NCBI RefSeq assembly: GCF_023218175.1
Contig: NZ_JALPTH010000005.1
Location: forward strand, 124,001 to 188,000
Source: Streptomyces lichenis
GTDB taxonomy: Bacteria > Actinomycetota > Actinomycetes > Streptomycetales > Streptomycetaceae
Reading direction: 5' to 3'
DNA: 64,000 nucleotides
Shown: positions 36,470 through 44,842 of the stretch, one piece after another
Layout: each line of letters begins with the position of its first letter
How positions within the stretch are numbered: position 1 is the first letter of the stretch
Position numbers and translations under genes: made by a program
The notes under the pieces: model-generated
The model's database searches: none
Seen by the model: only the letters and a program-made list of their open reading frames with translations
Told to the model about the DNA's origin: nothing

Positions 36470-36925
36470 TCAGCCGGCGCCCGCGCCCTCGATCAACTGC
36501 CGATGCACCAACTGGAGTCCATCCGGCAGCGCGTCCACATCGCACCACCGCGCCTCCAGGATCTCGAAGTCGTCCAGCTTCAAGGTCCCGCCCACATACC
36601 GCGCCTCATACGCCACCTCCACCCGGAGCCGGTAGCCGCTCTTCAGCCACACCAGCCGCCCGGGCTCCACATCCAGCCCGGTCTCCTCCTTCACCTCCCG
36701 AACGACCGTCATCCCGAACTCCTCGCCCCTGCGGGCGAACCCAGTCGGCAGCCCCCACGGCCGCTCCGGCGCCCACATCCGGTGCCGCAGCAGCAGCACC
36801 TGCCCCTCGTCGTTCCGCACCACCCCGGTGACGCCCACCATGAACGTGGCATGCGCGAACCAGAGGATCCGCCACTGCAGGGGTCCTCGGATGAGCCGCC
36901 ACACTCGGGCGACAAGTCGGTTCAC
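36470..36925 (-). CDS. NUDIX hydrolase, copy 1
   Basis: 151 aa from GTG 36925, chosen by alignment to copy 2 (41570-42022) and a GAGAGG upstream. Nudix box GFARRGEEFGMTVVREVKEETGLD fits G-x5-E-x7-R-E-x2-E-E-x-G. A basic N-terminus, RLVARVWRLIRGPLQWRILW, is shared with copy 2; the two are near-duplicates. It hydrolyses a nucleoside diphosphate linked to some moiety; the exact substrate is unknown. The start overlaps a short ORF's stop (GTGA). Confidence 0.85.
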   Translation of the reverse strand: MNRLVARVWRLIRGPLQWRILWFAHATFMVGVTGVVRNDEGQVLLLRHRMWAPERPWGLPTGFARRGEEFGMTVVREVKEETGLDVEPGRLVWLKSGYRLRVEVAYEARYVGGTLKLDDFEILEARWCDVDALPDGLQLVHRQLIEGAGAG

Positions 36926-37089
36926 GGGATGGCCTCTCGGTCGTTTCGGCGGGAGCACCACAGCGCTGCCCCGCCGATTACACCTCGCCGCCAGTTGCCG
37001 TCCGACACATCGATGAGCGCCCGTACAACTGGCATCAGCTTGGACGAGCTCACGTCGGGAAAGCCAAGGGCAGCACTCGCGCTCTCCAT
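36922..37089 (-). pseudogene. Short ORF containing the remnant 3' end of a duplicated ATPase gene
   Basis: A 55-aa frame (MESASAALGFPDV...) reading into the NUDIX start with a GTGA overlap. Its DNA GTGTCGGACGGCAACTG matches the 3' end of the HATPase gene (42088 area), where the last codons are GTGTCGGACGGCAGCTGA; here the stop codon is TGG, so translation reads on. The distance to the NUDIX start is 66 bp in both copies. Best read as scar sequence from the NUDIX duplication, though a real small protein is possible. Confidence 0.4.
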
Positions 37090-37092
37090 CTG

Positions 37093-37520
37093 TTGCCAGG
37101 CCACTCTGCGTTCGTCGCAAGCCTGGTTATACGTGAGGACGGCCGACTCCTGGCCACCCGCCGGGCCGACAACGGCACCTGGGAGGTCCCGAGCAACGTG
37201 CTCGACCTCGCCGACTCTCCCGAGCACGGGTGTCGTTCGCGAGGTCTGAGAGGAGACCGACATCCGGGACGAGGTGGACGAGCTGACCGGGGTGTACAAG
37301 AACACCGTGCGCGGAGTCGTCGCCCTGGTTCTTCCGCTGCAAGCCGCCTGGCGGCGCCGAGCGCACCTCGGAGGAGTCGACCGCGGTCGACTGGCTCGCC
37401 CCGCGGCAGGTCTCCGACCGCATGGCCGAGGTCCACGCGATCCGCCTCCTTGATGCCCTGGACGGTAACGGGCCTCACGTGCGGAGCCACGACGGCAAGC
37501 ACCTGATCGCCGCGCGGTAG
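37093..37520 (+). pseudogene. Degraded NUDIX hydrolase gene
   Basis: Reading across frames gives a normal streptomycete NUDIX protein: HSAFVASLVIREDGRLLATR, RADNGTWEVPSNVLDL, VVREV, EETDIRDEVDELTGVYKNT, VVALVFRCKPPGG, AVDWLAPRQVSDRMAEVHAI and GKHLIAAR then TAG at 37518-37520. Lesions: an extra G near 37228, a TGA where a sense codon belongs between VREV and EETD (about 37246), and a further shift near 37330. Three independent lesions make it a pseudogene rather than a sequencing artefact. Confidence 0.75.
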
Positions 37521-38193
37521 GAGTTTCCCTACTTCATCAAGGCACCCGCCGCGCACATGCGGCCCGTCGCCCGGACCTGCGCTCCCCCCCTCTGCCCCGC
37601 CACGATCCCGGGCACAGTCGGCCCGCCTACGGTTCGGGTTGATGGACGGGGCACCGAGCGATGGAGCATCCCTCACGGACAAGCCCCCGGCGGGGGCGCT
37701 CAGGCTCCGGGACGATGGGGGCTCCGTATACGGGTGCCAGCGCGTAGGTGGCTGGGCTGGGGACTTCCGTCCCGTCCGCCATCGACCCAGGACAAGCCGA
37801 GCCGTCCTTGTCCAGAGGGGCGCTCCCCTTGGAGGTCCGACACCGCGCCCGCTCCACGTATGCGTGGGTCGACTGCACACGGGAGGTGAGGTGGGGTGAA
37901 CAGTGAGTTGGCGAGTGACCCGCAACGGCAGCGGATCATCGCGCCCCACCTGTCTCGACCGCTTGGAAAACGGACCACAGATCTTGATCACGAGGTAACA
38001 GGCACATCAAGGTCAGCCTTGGAGACCGCGGAACTCCGGCGAGCCGACACGAGCGGGATCTCACGGGCTAGGCGTCCCGCGCCGCACTGTCTCGGGAAAA
38101 CCTTCGGTTTAGGCGGTGCTGACGCGCAGTTCAAGTCTATGCTACCCGCATGAGTGCGCACCGGCCGTGCCTATCCACGCCCTGGGGGGCTGC
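37521..38193. other. Gene-free region left of the AAA/HNH module
   Basis: About 670 bp. GC drops toward the right end. I see no tRNA, no recombinase fragment and no reverse transcriptase or structured retron-type repeat. Short ORFs (for example 37627-37878 on the minus strand) are not convincing. A TATGCT at 38138-38143 could be a -10 box for the AAA gene, but the -35 match is poor. Confidence 0.4.
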
Positions 38194-39468
38194 ATGTATG
38201 TAGAGCGAGTAGCGCTGAGGAATATCAAGGGGTTCACTGAGGCGGAGCTAGATTTCTCAGGGGACGACGGAAAGCATGCGGGTTGGGCTGTAATAACTGG
38301 TGATAACGGGTCAGGGAAAACCGCTTTTCTAAAGTCTATTTGCATGGCCGTCCTAGGGCCCGACGATTCTCGGGTTCTTATTCCAGATCTACGTGGATGG
38401 GTTACCGAAGGGGAAGATAGCGGGTCAATCTCAGTCGAAGTGAAACCACATCACGACTTCGACCGAACAGCCAAGGGTGGGTTCCGCGTCCAGAATACGT
38501 TCTGGGCAGAAATCGAATTCAAGCGGGAAGGCGAATCGTGGGCAATCTCTTCAGCTGATGTTTACAGGAACAAGAAGAAGGGGGCGTTCAATGGGCCTTG
38601 GTCCGTTGGCACTCCCGGATGGTTCTCGCTGGGGTACGGACCATTTCGCCGCCTGTACGGAAGCTCTCCCGACGCTCAACGGCTTATGGTAATCCCTGGC
38701 CGTGTGCCGCGGTTTGCAACTCTCTTCAAGGAAGATGCGACACTCGGCGAGTGCGAACAGTGGGTGAAGCAACTCAACTATAAGAAGTTGGAAGAGCAAG
38801 AATCTGAGAAGATTGCACTGGACGGTCTTCTTGAGATTCTAAACGACGATTTCTTGCGGCAAGGAGTGTCGGTTCGAGGGGTCAACTCAGAGGGGATTTG
38901 GTTGACAGATTCAGCCGGACGGAACATGCCTCTTGCGGACATGAGCGAGGGGTATAGGTCTGCTCTCGCGATGCTCATCGACATTTTCCGACACATGGTA
39001 GATGTCTATGGAGCAGTCGATCTAACAGCCAAAAGCGAGGATGGGTCGTCGTATGTAAATCGCCCCGGTGTCGTAGTTATCGACGAGGTCGACTCGCACC
39101 TGCACCCGGCCTGGCAGCGGGAGATTGGCTTTTGGCTGAAGAAGCACTTTCCGCTAGTTCAATTCATTGTTACGACCCACAGCCCCTTGGTGTGCCAGGC
39201 CGCTGATCGCGGTCGCATCTATCACATGGCTCAGCCGGGATCGGGCGAGCTGCCGTTCCGACTCGACGAAAACGACTTCAACCGAGTAATCGCAGGAAAG
39301 CCAGATCAGATTCTCATTTCGCCAGCCTTTGGCATGCCTCACACTCGATCACCCAAAGCTGTGATGGCGAACCGACAACACTCTCGGCTCCGCGCAAAAC
39401 AGCTCTCGGGAAAGCTTAGCAAGAATGAAGAGCGAGAGCTGGAACAACTTTCTCTTTTCGCTGATTGA
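38194..39468 (+). CDS. AAA family ATPase of a Septu-like two-gene defence module (PtuA-like)
   Basis: 424 aa from ATG 38194 (GGGGGG 5 nt upstream). RecF/SMC-type ATPase: N-terminal MYVERVALRNIKGF strand, Walker A GDNGSGKT (36-43), ABC-signature-like ADMSEGYRSA, Walker B VVVIDEVDSHLHP and H-loop VTTHSPLV, as in OLD/PtuA ATPases. C-terminal Lys/Arg/Glu-rich helix. GC is far below the flanks and codons such as ATA, TTA and AGA appear, indicating transfer. The last 44 bp overlap the HNH gene. In PtuAB systems the ATPase holds the nuclease until triggered by phage; that role is inferred here. Confidence 0.8.
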   Translation: MYVERVALRNIKGFTEAELDFSGDDGKHAGWAVITGDNGSGKTAFLKSICMAVLGPDDSRVLIPDLRGWVTEGEDSGSISVEVKPHHDFDRTAKGGFRVQNTFWAEIEFKREGESWAISSADVYRNKKKGAFNGPWSVGTPGWFSLGYGPFRRLYGSSPDAQRLMVIPGRVPRFATLFKEDATLGECEQWVKQLNYKKLEEQESEKIALDGLLEILNDDFLRQGVSVRGVNSEGIWLTDSAGRNMPLADMSEGYRSALAMLIDIFRHMVDVYGAVDLTAKSEDGSSYVNRPGVVVIDEVDSHLHPAWQREIGFWLKKHFPLVQFIVTTHSPLVCQAADRGRIYHMAQPGSGELPFRLDENDFNRVIAGKPDQILISPAFGMPHTRSPKAVMANRQHSRLRAKQLSGKLSKNEERELEQLSLFAD

Positions 39469-40207
39469 TCGGAGAGAAGTGCGAAAGATCGACAGGGGGG
39501 AAATCCCTCTACAGGCGCGTCAAGAGCTCTTCAGGCGCCAGCGAGTAGTGAGCTCTCAGGAGAAGGCTAGGCTTGAGTGGGACAAGTATCGAAGGTCGGC
39601 GAACTGTAGACCTGTCATCGATGCCCTGAGAACTGCGGTAGGTATACGTCAAAGGTGCCTATACTGCTGCGACTCCCGTTCGGCTGACGTTGACCACTTT
39701 ATCCCGATCGGCGTAGACTTTACGAAGGCATTCAAGTGGTCCAACTTCATTTGGGTTTGCCCTGAGTGCAATAGAAGGAAAGGGAAGAAATTTCCTATTG
39801 ACTCAATGGGGGTGCCGCTAATTATCGATCCGACTCGAGTTGATCCGTGGGATCATCTGATCTTGGATACGGCCACAGGGTACCTGGCCCCTCGTTTTGT
39901 CGAAGATGATTTCGACCCCATGGGTGAGGCTACGCTTGACGTGCTTTCGTGTATAAACTTCGAATCGGTCACTGAAGGCCGTAAGCGGATAATTCGTCGC
40001 TATTATGAGGCAGTCAACCGAGTCTTGGAGGCCAATGGTTCCCCTAGACAGCTCGCTGGCCTTATGCGCGAGGTCAAAGAAGATGAGTACGGTGTATCCA
40101 CATGGTTTGCACTCCGGGACGGTGCAGCCGAGGATAAGTTCCTTCAGATGAAGGAAGACTTCCCTCGCTGCTGGCGCGCTTTTGTGCGAGTCGCGATGTT
40201 GAACTAG
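39425..40207 (+). CDS. HNH endonuclease of a Septu-like module (PtuB-like)
   Basis: 260 aa, overlapping the ATPase gene by 44 bp in another frame, so translation is coupled. Zinc-HNH core: C78-L-Y-C81, D90-H91-F-I-P, N107 in KWSNFIW, and C112-P-E-C115-N-R-R-K-G. The rest is helical: KRIIRRYYEAVNRVLEANG. An HNH nuclease directly behind an AAA ATPase is the PtuA/PtuB arrangement, also found as the effector pair of some retrons. GC about 50%, as for its partner. DNA or RNA target unknown. Confidence 0.8.
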   Translation: MKSESWNNFLFSLIDRREVRKIDRGEIPLQARQELFRRQRVVSSQEKARLEWDKYRRSANCRPVIDALRTAVGIRQRCLYCCDSRSADVDHFIPIGVDFTKAFKWSNFIWVCPECNRRKGKKFPIDSMGVPLIIDPTRVDPWDHLILDTATGYLAPRFVEDDFDPMGEATLDVLSCINFESVTEGRKRIIRRYYEAVNRVLEANGSPRQLAGLMREVKEDEYGVSTWFALRDGAAEDKFLQMKEDFPRCWRAFVRVAMLN

Positions 40208-40568
40208 GCCTCGGGATCACCGTCTTCCAGGAGTAGATTTCGCCACGGGCTGTGTACACGCCAGGGTGTATCGGGGAAAGGGACCGACACGGGTCGCGAG
40301 GAGGCCATTGGCGAGAATCCAGCTACCCGGGCACTCAGCCCAGTGCGCTACCGCCCTCTACGGCCTTGGTAGCCACCGGCACGGCCGTCGCTGACCGTTC
40401 CGGCGGGAGCTGCCGGTCAGATGCTGCTGACGACCCTGCCGTCGGGGCCAACGTGTACACAGACCGACGCTGTGACCAAAACTTTCCTTCGGACGGCGGG
40501 GATGAGCGGGCGCTCTCGTCAAGCGCCCGCGTGGAGCCGCCAGCCCGTCGACAGACAACGCCACTGCT
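40208..40568. other. Gene-free region right of the AAA/HNH module
   Basis: About 360 bp in which GC climbs back to the genomic level. No integrase, terminal repeat or tRNA end recognised; an A/T-richer spot lies at 40470-40490. It contains the right boundary of the acquired segment, somewhere near 40250. Confidence 0.4.
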
Positions 40569-41564
40569 CTACGGTGTCGCGCCCCAGGGGCCGGGCGCGG
40601 GGGCGAAGTAGGTGCCCGACTGGAAGGCCCCGGCAAAGGTCCCGGGGCCGTGTCGGTCATCGAGCCAGGCGCATACGCCCTTCACGTCTCCGCTGATCAC
40701 GGCGGTCAGGAGGAGGTCGTGAAGGTCTTCTTCCTCCCCGGGCGCGAACTCGCCGAGGAAGGTCTCGTAGCAGCCGTTCACTGCCGCCTGATAGTGGCGG
40801 AGAGCTTTGACGTATCGGGCAGCCTCGGAGGTGGAGTCGGCTTCCGGCCCGTCCACCATGTCCTCCTCGGTCAGGGCGCCCGTGCTGTCGCGGAAGGCGA
40901 GTCGTGCCAGCACGTCGTCCGGTTCGCGAAGGCCGGCTCGGGCCGCCGGCTCGCGGGTGATGCGCCGGGCCTCGCGGTCGCAGGCGCCCTCCATCACCAC
41001 TCCGAGGTTGCGGGTGTACCCACTTCCCTCAGGGTCGGCCGCGGAGTAGGACTGCCCGGTGAGACGGCGGAAGTTGATGCCGTACTGCGTGCGGGTCGGG
41101 GTGCCTGCCACGTCGATGTACCGCCGCCGAGAGCCGTAGTGCAGGCAGTCATGGGCGTACGCGCGCAGCAGGTCGAGCAGCGCTTGGTCGGCGTCTTCGG
41201 GGGTGTCCCCCTCCATGGGGCCGTACATGGTGACGACCGCGACCATCTGCAAGTGGCGGTAGCCCTGGTTCGGGTGGTGGAAGCCGCCGAACGCTCCCGG
41301 TCGTGACGACTCCGCCCCCACCAGTACGCGGTCCAGCGGCAGCATCTGCGTCAGGCCGAGCTCGGCGTAGCGGCAACGGGCGGCATACAGACCGCTGTGG
41401 AACACCGCCGTGTCGGCCCCGGCTTCCTGCCACTGCCGCAGGCGGCCGGCCGTGGCACGGAAGACGTGGTCGGGGTGGGCCGCCGTCAGGGCGGAGGGGT
41501 CGGACCGCAGAGCGGCCAGGGTGGCGGCGGCCCGTTCGCCGAGGACGGTCTCGTTGGGCGCCAA
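40569..41564 (-). CDS. Conserved hypothetical protein with an H-D-x-x-H motif
   Basis: 331 aa from a TTG at 41564, the first start after the NUDIX stop; there is no better ATG/GTG before recognisable sequence. Notable patterns: FHSGLYAARCRYAELGLTQM, YAHDCLHYGSRRRY (possible metal site), GTPTRTQYGINFRRLTGQSY and EGACDREARRITREP. It begins 6 bp past the stop of NUDIX copy 2, so they form an operon with the upstream ATPase. Family not recognised; I assign no function. Confidence 0.65.
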   Translation of the reverse strand: MAPNETVLGERAAATLAALRSDPSALTAAHPDHVFRATAGRLRQWQEAGADTAVFHSGLYAARCRYAELGLTQMLPLDRVLVGAESSRPGAFGGFHHPNQGYRHLQMVAVVTMYGPMEGDTPEDADQALLDLLRAYAHDCLHYGSRRRYIDVAGTPTRTQYGINFRRLTGQSYSAADPEGSGYTRNLGVVMEGACDREARRITREPAARAGLREPDDVLARLAFRDSTGALTEEDMVDGPEADSTSEAARYVKALRHYQAAVNGCYETFLGEFAPGEEEDLHDLLLTAVISGDVKGVCAWLDDRHGPGTFAGAFQSGTYFAPAPGPWGATP

Positions 41565-41569
41565 CGGGG

Positions 41570-42022
41570 TCAGGAGGACGTGTCCTCGATGAGCCGCCGG
41601 TGGGAGTCCTGCATCCCCTCCGGGAGCGAGTCCACGCTGAACCACTGTGCCTCCAGGATCTCGAATCCGTCGATCTTCAGCTCGCCTCCGGTGTGCAGGG
41701 CCTCGTAGGCCACCTCCACCCGGAGCCGGTATCCGCTGTTGAGGCTCACCAGGCGACCGGGCTTGACGTCCAAGCCGGTCTCCTCTTTCACCTCGCGGAC
41801 GATGGTCAGCGGGAACTCCTCGCCCTTGACCGCGTAGCCGGTCGGCAGACCCCAGGGGCGGTCCGGGGGCCACATGCGGTGTTTGAGCAGCAGGACCTGT
41901 CCGGCGTCGTCACGGACGACCCCGGTGACGCCCACCATGAACTTGGCGTGGGCGAGCCAGAGGATCCGCCACTGAAGGGGACCTCGGATGAGCCGCCACA
42001 GCCGGGCAACGAGTCGCTTCAT
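41570..42022 (-). CDS. NUDIX hydrolase, copy 2
   Basis: 150 aa from ATG 42022. Nudix box GYAVKGEEFPLTIVREVKEETGLD. Very similar to copy 1 throughout, including the basic N-terminal RLVARLWRLIRGPLQWRILW and the C-terminal HRRLIED. It lies between an RsbW-like ATPase gene (66 bp upstream) and the H-D-x-x-H protein gene, all on the minus strand. Substrate unknown. Confidence 0.87.
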   Translation of the reverse strand: MKRLVARLWRLIRGPLQWRILWLAHAKFMVGVTGVVRDDAGQVLLLKHRMWPPDRPWGLPTGYAVKGEEFPLTIVREVKEETGLDVKPGRLVSLNSGYRLRVEVAYEALHTGGELKIDGFEILEAQWFSVDSLPEGMQDSHRRLIEDTSS

Positions 42023-42087
42023 GGGGCCGACCCTTTCGGTCTGTTGGGGGCGGTTCGGTGCCGCCCCTGATGCTGGGCACAACGCCG

Positions 42088-42552
42088 TCAGCTGCCGTCC
42101 GACACGTCGGCGCACGCTGACACCTCGGCCCACACCGCCTTGCCGAAGGGGATGTCGGCCACGCCCCAGGCCTCGGGGCAGAGGGCGTCGAGGATGACGA
42201 GCCCGCGCCCCCGGCCGCGCTCGTCGGAGGCGGGCCTTCGGCGGGGATGGCGGCGCACCGGGTCGTGCACCTCGACGCGGGTGCGCCGCTCGTCGGTATC
42301 CAGGACCAGACGGACGGAGTCCCCGGGCTCGGTGCCGTACCGGATCGCATTGGTGACCAGCTCGCAGGCGACCAGGACGACGGTGTCGATGTGGTCGGTG
42401 GATACGCCCGGGAGGTGGTATCCGACGTACTCGCGTGCGAACTGGCGGGCTGCCTGGGCGGATTCGGGATCGCCTGGCAGTACCAGGATGGGCGGCGGGC
42501 CGAGCGGCGGTGCACAGCAGGCGGTTACGGTGCCCTGTCGCGGTTCGTTCAT
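42088..42552 (-). CDS. HATPase_c anti-sigma-factor-type ATP-binding protein (RsbW-like)
   Basis: 154 aa. GHKL fold: N-box ELVTNAIRYG, a D-box region at RVEVHDP, and G-box GRGRGLVILDAL. Streptomycetes encode dozens of these small kinases/ATPases, usually regulators of sigma factors or of anti-anti-sigma proteins. No sigma factor gene is adjacent. Divergent from the TPR regulator, with a GTCCAAGTGGAC palindrome at 42585-42596 between them. Confidence 0.88.
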   Translation of the reverse strand: MNEPRQGTVTACCAPPLGPPPILVLPGDPESAQAARQFAREYVGYHLPGVSTDHIDTVVLVACELVTNAIRYGTEPGDSVRLVLDTDERRTRVEVHDPVRRHPRRRPASDERGRGRGLVILDALCPEAWGVADIPFGKAVWAEVSACADVSDGS

Positions 42553-42707
42553 GCGGTTCCCCTTGAGGGTGCGCTGCGCGGTCCGTCCAAGTGGACCGAT
42601 CGGTTCTTCCGTTCAGGCAACACCCGCACGCACAGGAGCAGTACGGTCACCTGGGGTGTCGAAGGGTGTCGTTCCCGTGCCCCTACTGACGCGGAAGAGG
42701 CTGTGCA

Positions 42708-44060
42708 ATGACCTCATCGAACGAACAGCTCGCACAGTGGCTCGATCGGTCGCAGATGAGCCGTGGTGAATTAGCCCGACGTGTGAAATTAAAGGCGCTG
42801 GCGTGGCGCCAACCCCACATCACACCGGATGCCACCCGCATTCGGTGCTGGCTCCAAGGCCAGACTCCGAGAGCCCCGTTGCCGGACGTTCTGGCCGCCG
42901 TGTTCTCGGATCACTTCGGATTCCGCGTCACAACCTACGACTTGGGGCTCGGAGACGGCGGCGCTGCCGAGGCGGCCCTCGTGTACAACTCCTCGTACGC
43001 GGCTACGGTGGAGGTCGTCGCAGACCTGGGGAGAGCTGACGTGGATCGACGTAAGTTCCTTGCCGCCGCGCCGTTCGCGGCCATCGCCGGAGTGGGACCG
43101 TCGCGGGACTGGCTGCTCAACACGCTCGACCAGAAGCCGAAGCCGGGCCCGCAGGTTCGGCTGGAGGACGTGTCCGCAGTGAAGAACATGTTCACCACGT
43201 TCCAGCGCATGGACATCTTCCAGGGTGGAGGCTCCGGACGGCCGGCGCTGGCGGAGTACATGAACCAGCACGTCTATCCGCTGCTGCGCCGTACCCACGG
43301 CGAGGAGGTGCGTCGGGCCCTGTGCGGAGCGACGGCCGAGCAGACCTATCTGCTGGGCTGGATGGCGTATGACAACGGGGAACACAGCGTCGCCCAGCGG
43401 TATTTGGTGCAGTCGTTGCGGCTGGCCGAGGAGTCGGGGGACGCGGCGCTGGGTGCGCATGTCCTCGCGGGCATGGCGGACCAGGCCACGCTGCTCGGGA
43501 ACCCGGTCGAGGGTCGGCGGCTGGCTCAGGCCGGGCGCCAGGGTCTGCGGGACACGGACTCTCCCGCCTGTCTGGCCGACCTGTGGTGCCTGGAGGGGCG
43601 GGCACTGGCGCTGCTCGGAGAGAAGGCGGCGGCCGCGCGGGCGGTGGCGCGCTCCGAGAAGGCGTACGAGCGGGTCGATCTGGCCGGAGAGCCGGACTGG
43701 GCCGCGTTCATCGACCCGGCCTATCTGCACGGCGAGCACGCGAACACCTTCCGCGACCTGGGTGACCCGCAGTCGGCCGAGGAGCACGCCCGCCGCTCGA
43801 TCGAGCATGCAGCCGGTCAGGGGCGGGCCCGCCGGGGAGCGATGTCGCAGGCCGCGCTGGCTGTCTCGCACTTGCAGCGGAATGACCTGGAGGCCGCCCA
43901 TGGCACGGGAGTTCGGACGATCACGCTCGCTGGACGGGTGAAGTCGTCGCGGTGCGTGGAAGCGGTACAGGACCTTCAGAGGCGGATGCGGCCCTTCGGT
44001 CGGCACCGGCTCGTCGCGGACTTCGACGCGCGAGTGCGACAGCTGACCATGGCTGCTTGA
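42708..44060 (+). CDS. NsdA-like transcriptional regulator with TPR repeats
   Basis: 450 aa. N-terminal XRE-like segment (LAQWLDRSQMSRGELARRVK, ITPDATRIRCWLQGQTPRAP). Then a possible twin-arginine-like DRRKFLAAAPFAAI. Helical TPR-like region from about 200 to the end (LGWMAYDNGEHSVAQRYLVQ, GMADQATLLGNPVEGRRLAQ, HANTFRDLGDPQSAEEHARR). Resembles the NsdA family that represses differentiation and antibiotic genes. Two TTA codons at 42771-42773 (codon 22) and 42789-42791 (codon 28) suggest bldA dependence. Followed by a DUF397 gene. Confidence 0.82.
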   Translation: MTSSNEQLAQWLDRSQMSRGELARRVKLKALAWRQPHITPDATRIRCWLQGQTPRAPLPDVLAAVFSDHFGFRVTTYDLGLGDGGAAEAALVYNSSYAATVEVVADLGRADVDRRKFLAAAPFAAIAGVGPSRDWLLNTLDQKPKPGPQVRLEDVSAVKNMFTTFQRMDIFQGGGSGRPALAEYMNQHVYPLLRRTHGEEVRRALCGATAEQTYLLGWMAYDNGEHSVAQRYLVQSLRLAEESGDAALGAHVLAGMADQATLLGNPVEGRRLAQAGRQGLRDTDSPACLADLWCLEGRALALLGEKAAAARAVARSEKAYERVDLAGEPDWAAFIDPAYLHGEHANTFRDLGDPQSAEEHARRSIEHAAGQGRARRGAMSQAALAVSHLQRNDLEAAHGTGVRTITLAGRVKSSRCVEAVQDLQRRMRPFGRHRLVADFDARVRQLTMAA

Positions 44061-44096
44061 CGGGGGAGCCATCGGACTAGGAGAGAGCAGGACGTT

Positions 44097-44315
44097 ATGA
44101 GCCACTGCGACGCCGCCACCCTTCCCGTGAGCTGGTGGAAGTCCTCGTACAGCGACAGCGGAGCGCAGTGCGTCGAGTGCGGCATCCTCGATGACCGCAC
44201 CGTCGCCGTCCGCGACAGCAAGGACCCCCATGGGCCCGCGCTGCTCCTCCCCCGCGCCCACCTGGCCGCCTTCATCGCGGCCGTGGCCGACGGGCGGCTT
44301 CGCGGCGCCCGGTAG
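44097..44315 (+). CDS. DUF397 domain protein
   Basis: 72 aa, ATG 44097 with AGGAGAG upstream. Single DUF397 unit: WWKSSYSDSGAQCVECG, VAVRDSKDPHGPALLLPRAHLAAFIAAV. Normal length for the family, unlike the duplicated one at the left end of the window. 36 bp behind the NsdA-like gene and probably in its operon. Confidence 0.9.
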   Translation: MSHCDAATLPVSWWKSSYSDSGAQCVECGILDDRTVAVRDSKDPHGPALLLPRAHLAAFIAAVADGRLRGAR

Positions 44316-44446
44316 ATCCGACCACTTGACTGCGGCCCGTCTCTTGTATCTGCGCTCTGCGCGTATGCAGGGGCGGGCTGTCAGTGCGTGCCCGCCGGTA
44401 CGGTACCGGCTTGAATGGTCGATGATCGTGAGTATGGAGGGGAAGC

Positions 44447-44785
44447 GTGCCCGAGCGAGCCATGTCCGGTGTGCCTCCTGAGCAGGTGCACAGCGGGCAC
44501 GTACGCGCGTGGCACCGGGAGGAAGGCTGGGGTGTGCTGGGCACTCCGTCTCTTCCCGAGGAGGTGTGGGCGCACTACTCGCTCATCGAGGCCGGGGGCG
44601 GGGGCTTTCGTGAGCTGACCGTGGGGGAAGCGGTCACCTTCACCGCAGAGCGAGCCGAACAGGACGGGTTTCATTGGCGGGCCGTGTCCATCCGGACTTC
44701 TGATCCGCAACCGCTGCCTCGGGACGGCCGGGACACCGAGGGGCCGGGCTTCACGTCCTGCCTCGACATCACCTTCGACTCCTGA
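44447..44785 (+). CDS. Cold-shock-domain-like protein
   Basis: 112 aa from GTG 44447. The centre resembles the CSD beta-barrel: SGHVRAWHREEGWGVLGTP, EEVWAHYSLIEAGGGGFREL, GEAVTFTAERAEQDGFHWRAV. The canonical RNP motifs KGFGFI and VFVHF are altered to EGWGVL and VWAHY, so nucleic-acid binding is plausible but not certain. C-terminal tail RDTEGPGFTSCLDITFDS is not part of the domain. Confidence 0.75.
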   Translation: MPERAMSGVPPEQVHSGHVRAWHREEGWGVLGTPSLPEEVWAHYSLIEAGGGGFRELTVGEAVTFTAERAEQDGFHWRAVSIRTSDPQPLPRDGRDTEGPGFTSCLDITFDS

Positions 44786-44815
44786 CCTTTCCGGGTGGAG
44801 ACCATCCGGAAAGGT
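44785..44815 (+). terminator. Hairpin terminator after the cold-shock-like gene
   Basis: A 10-bp inverted repeat, ACCTTTCCGG (44785-44794) and CCGGAAAGGT (44806-44815), with an 11-nt loop, directly at the stop codon. Confidence 0.65.
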
Positions 44816-44842
44816 GGCACCGGCAGTCTCGGCGCGATCAGA

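Noticed and set aside
37627..37878. 83-codon minus-strand ORF in the gap left of the AAA/HNH module
   Set aside because: No ribosome-binding site, no recognisable family and mixed codon bias. It could be a relic but cannot be supported.
37521..38193. Possible retron reverse transcriptase or msr/msd RNA upstream of the AAA/HNH pair
   Set aside because: No RT motif (YxDD) frame and no convincing inverted repeats; the module looks like a stand-alone ATPase/nuclease pair.
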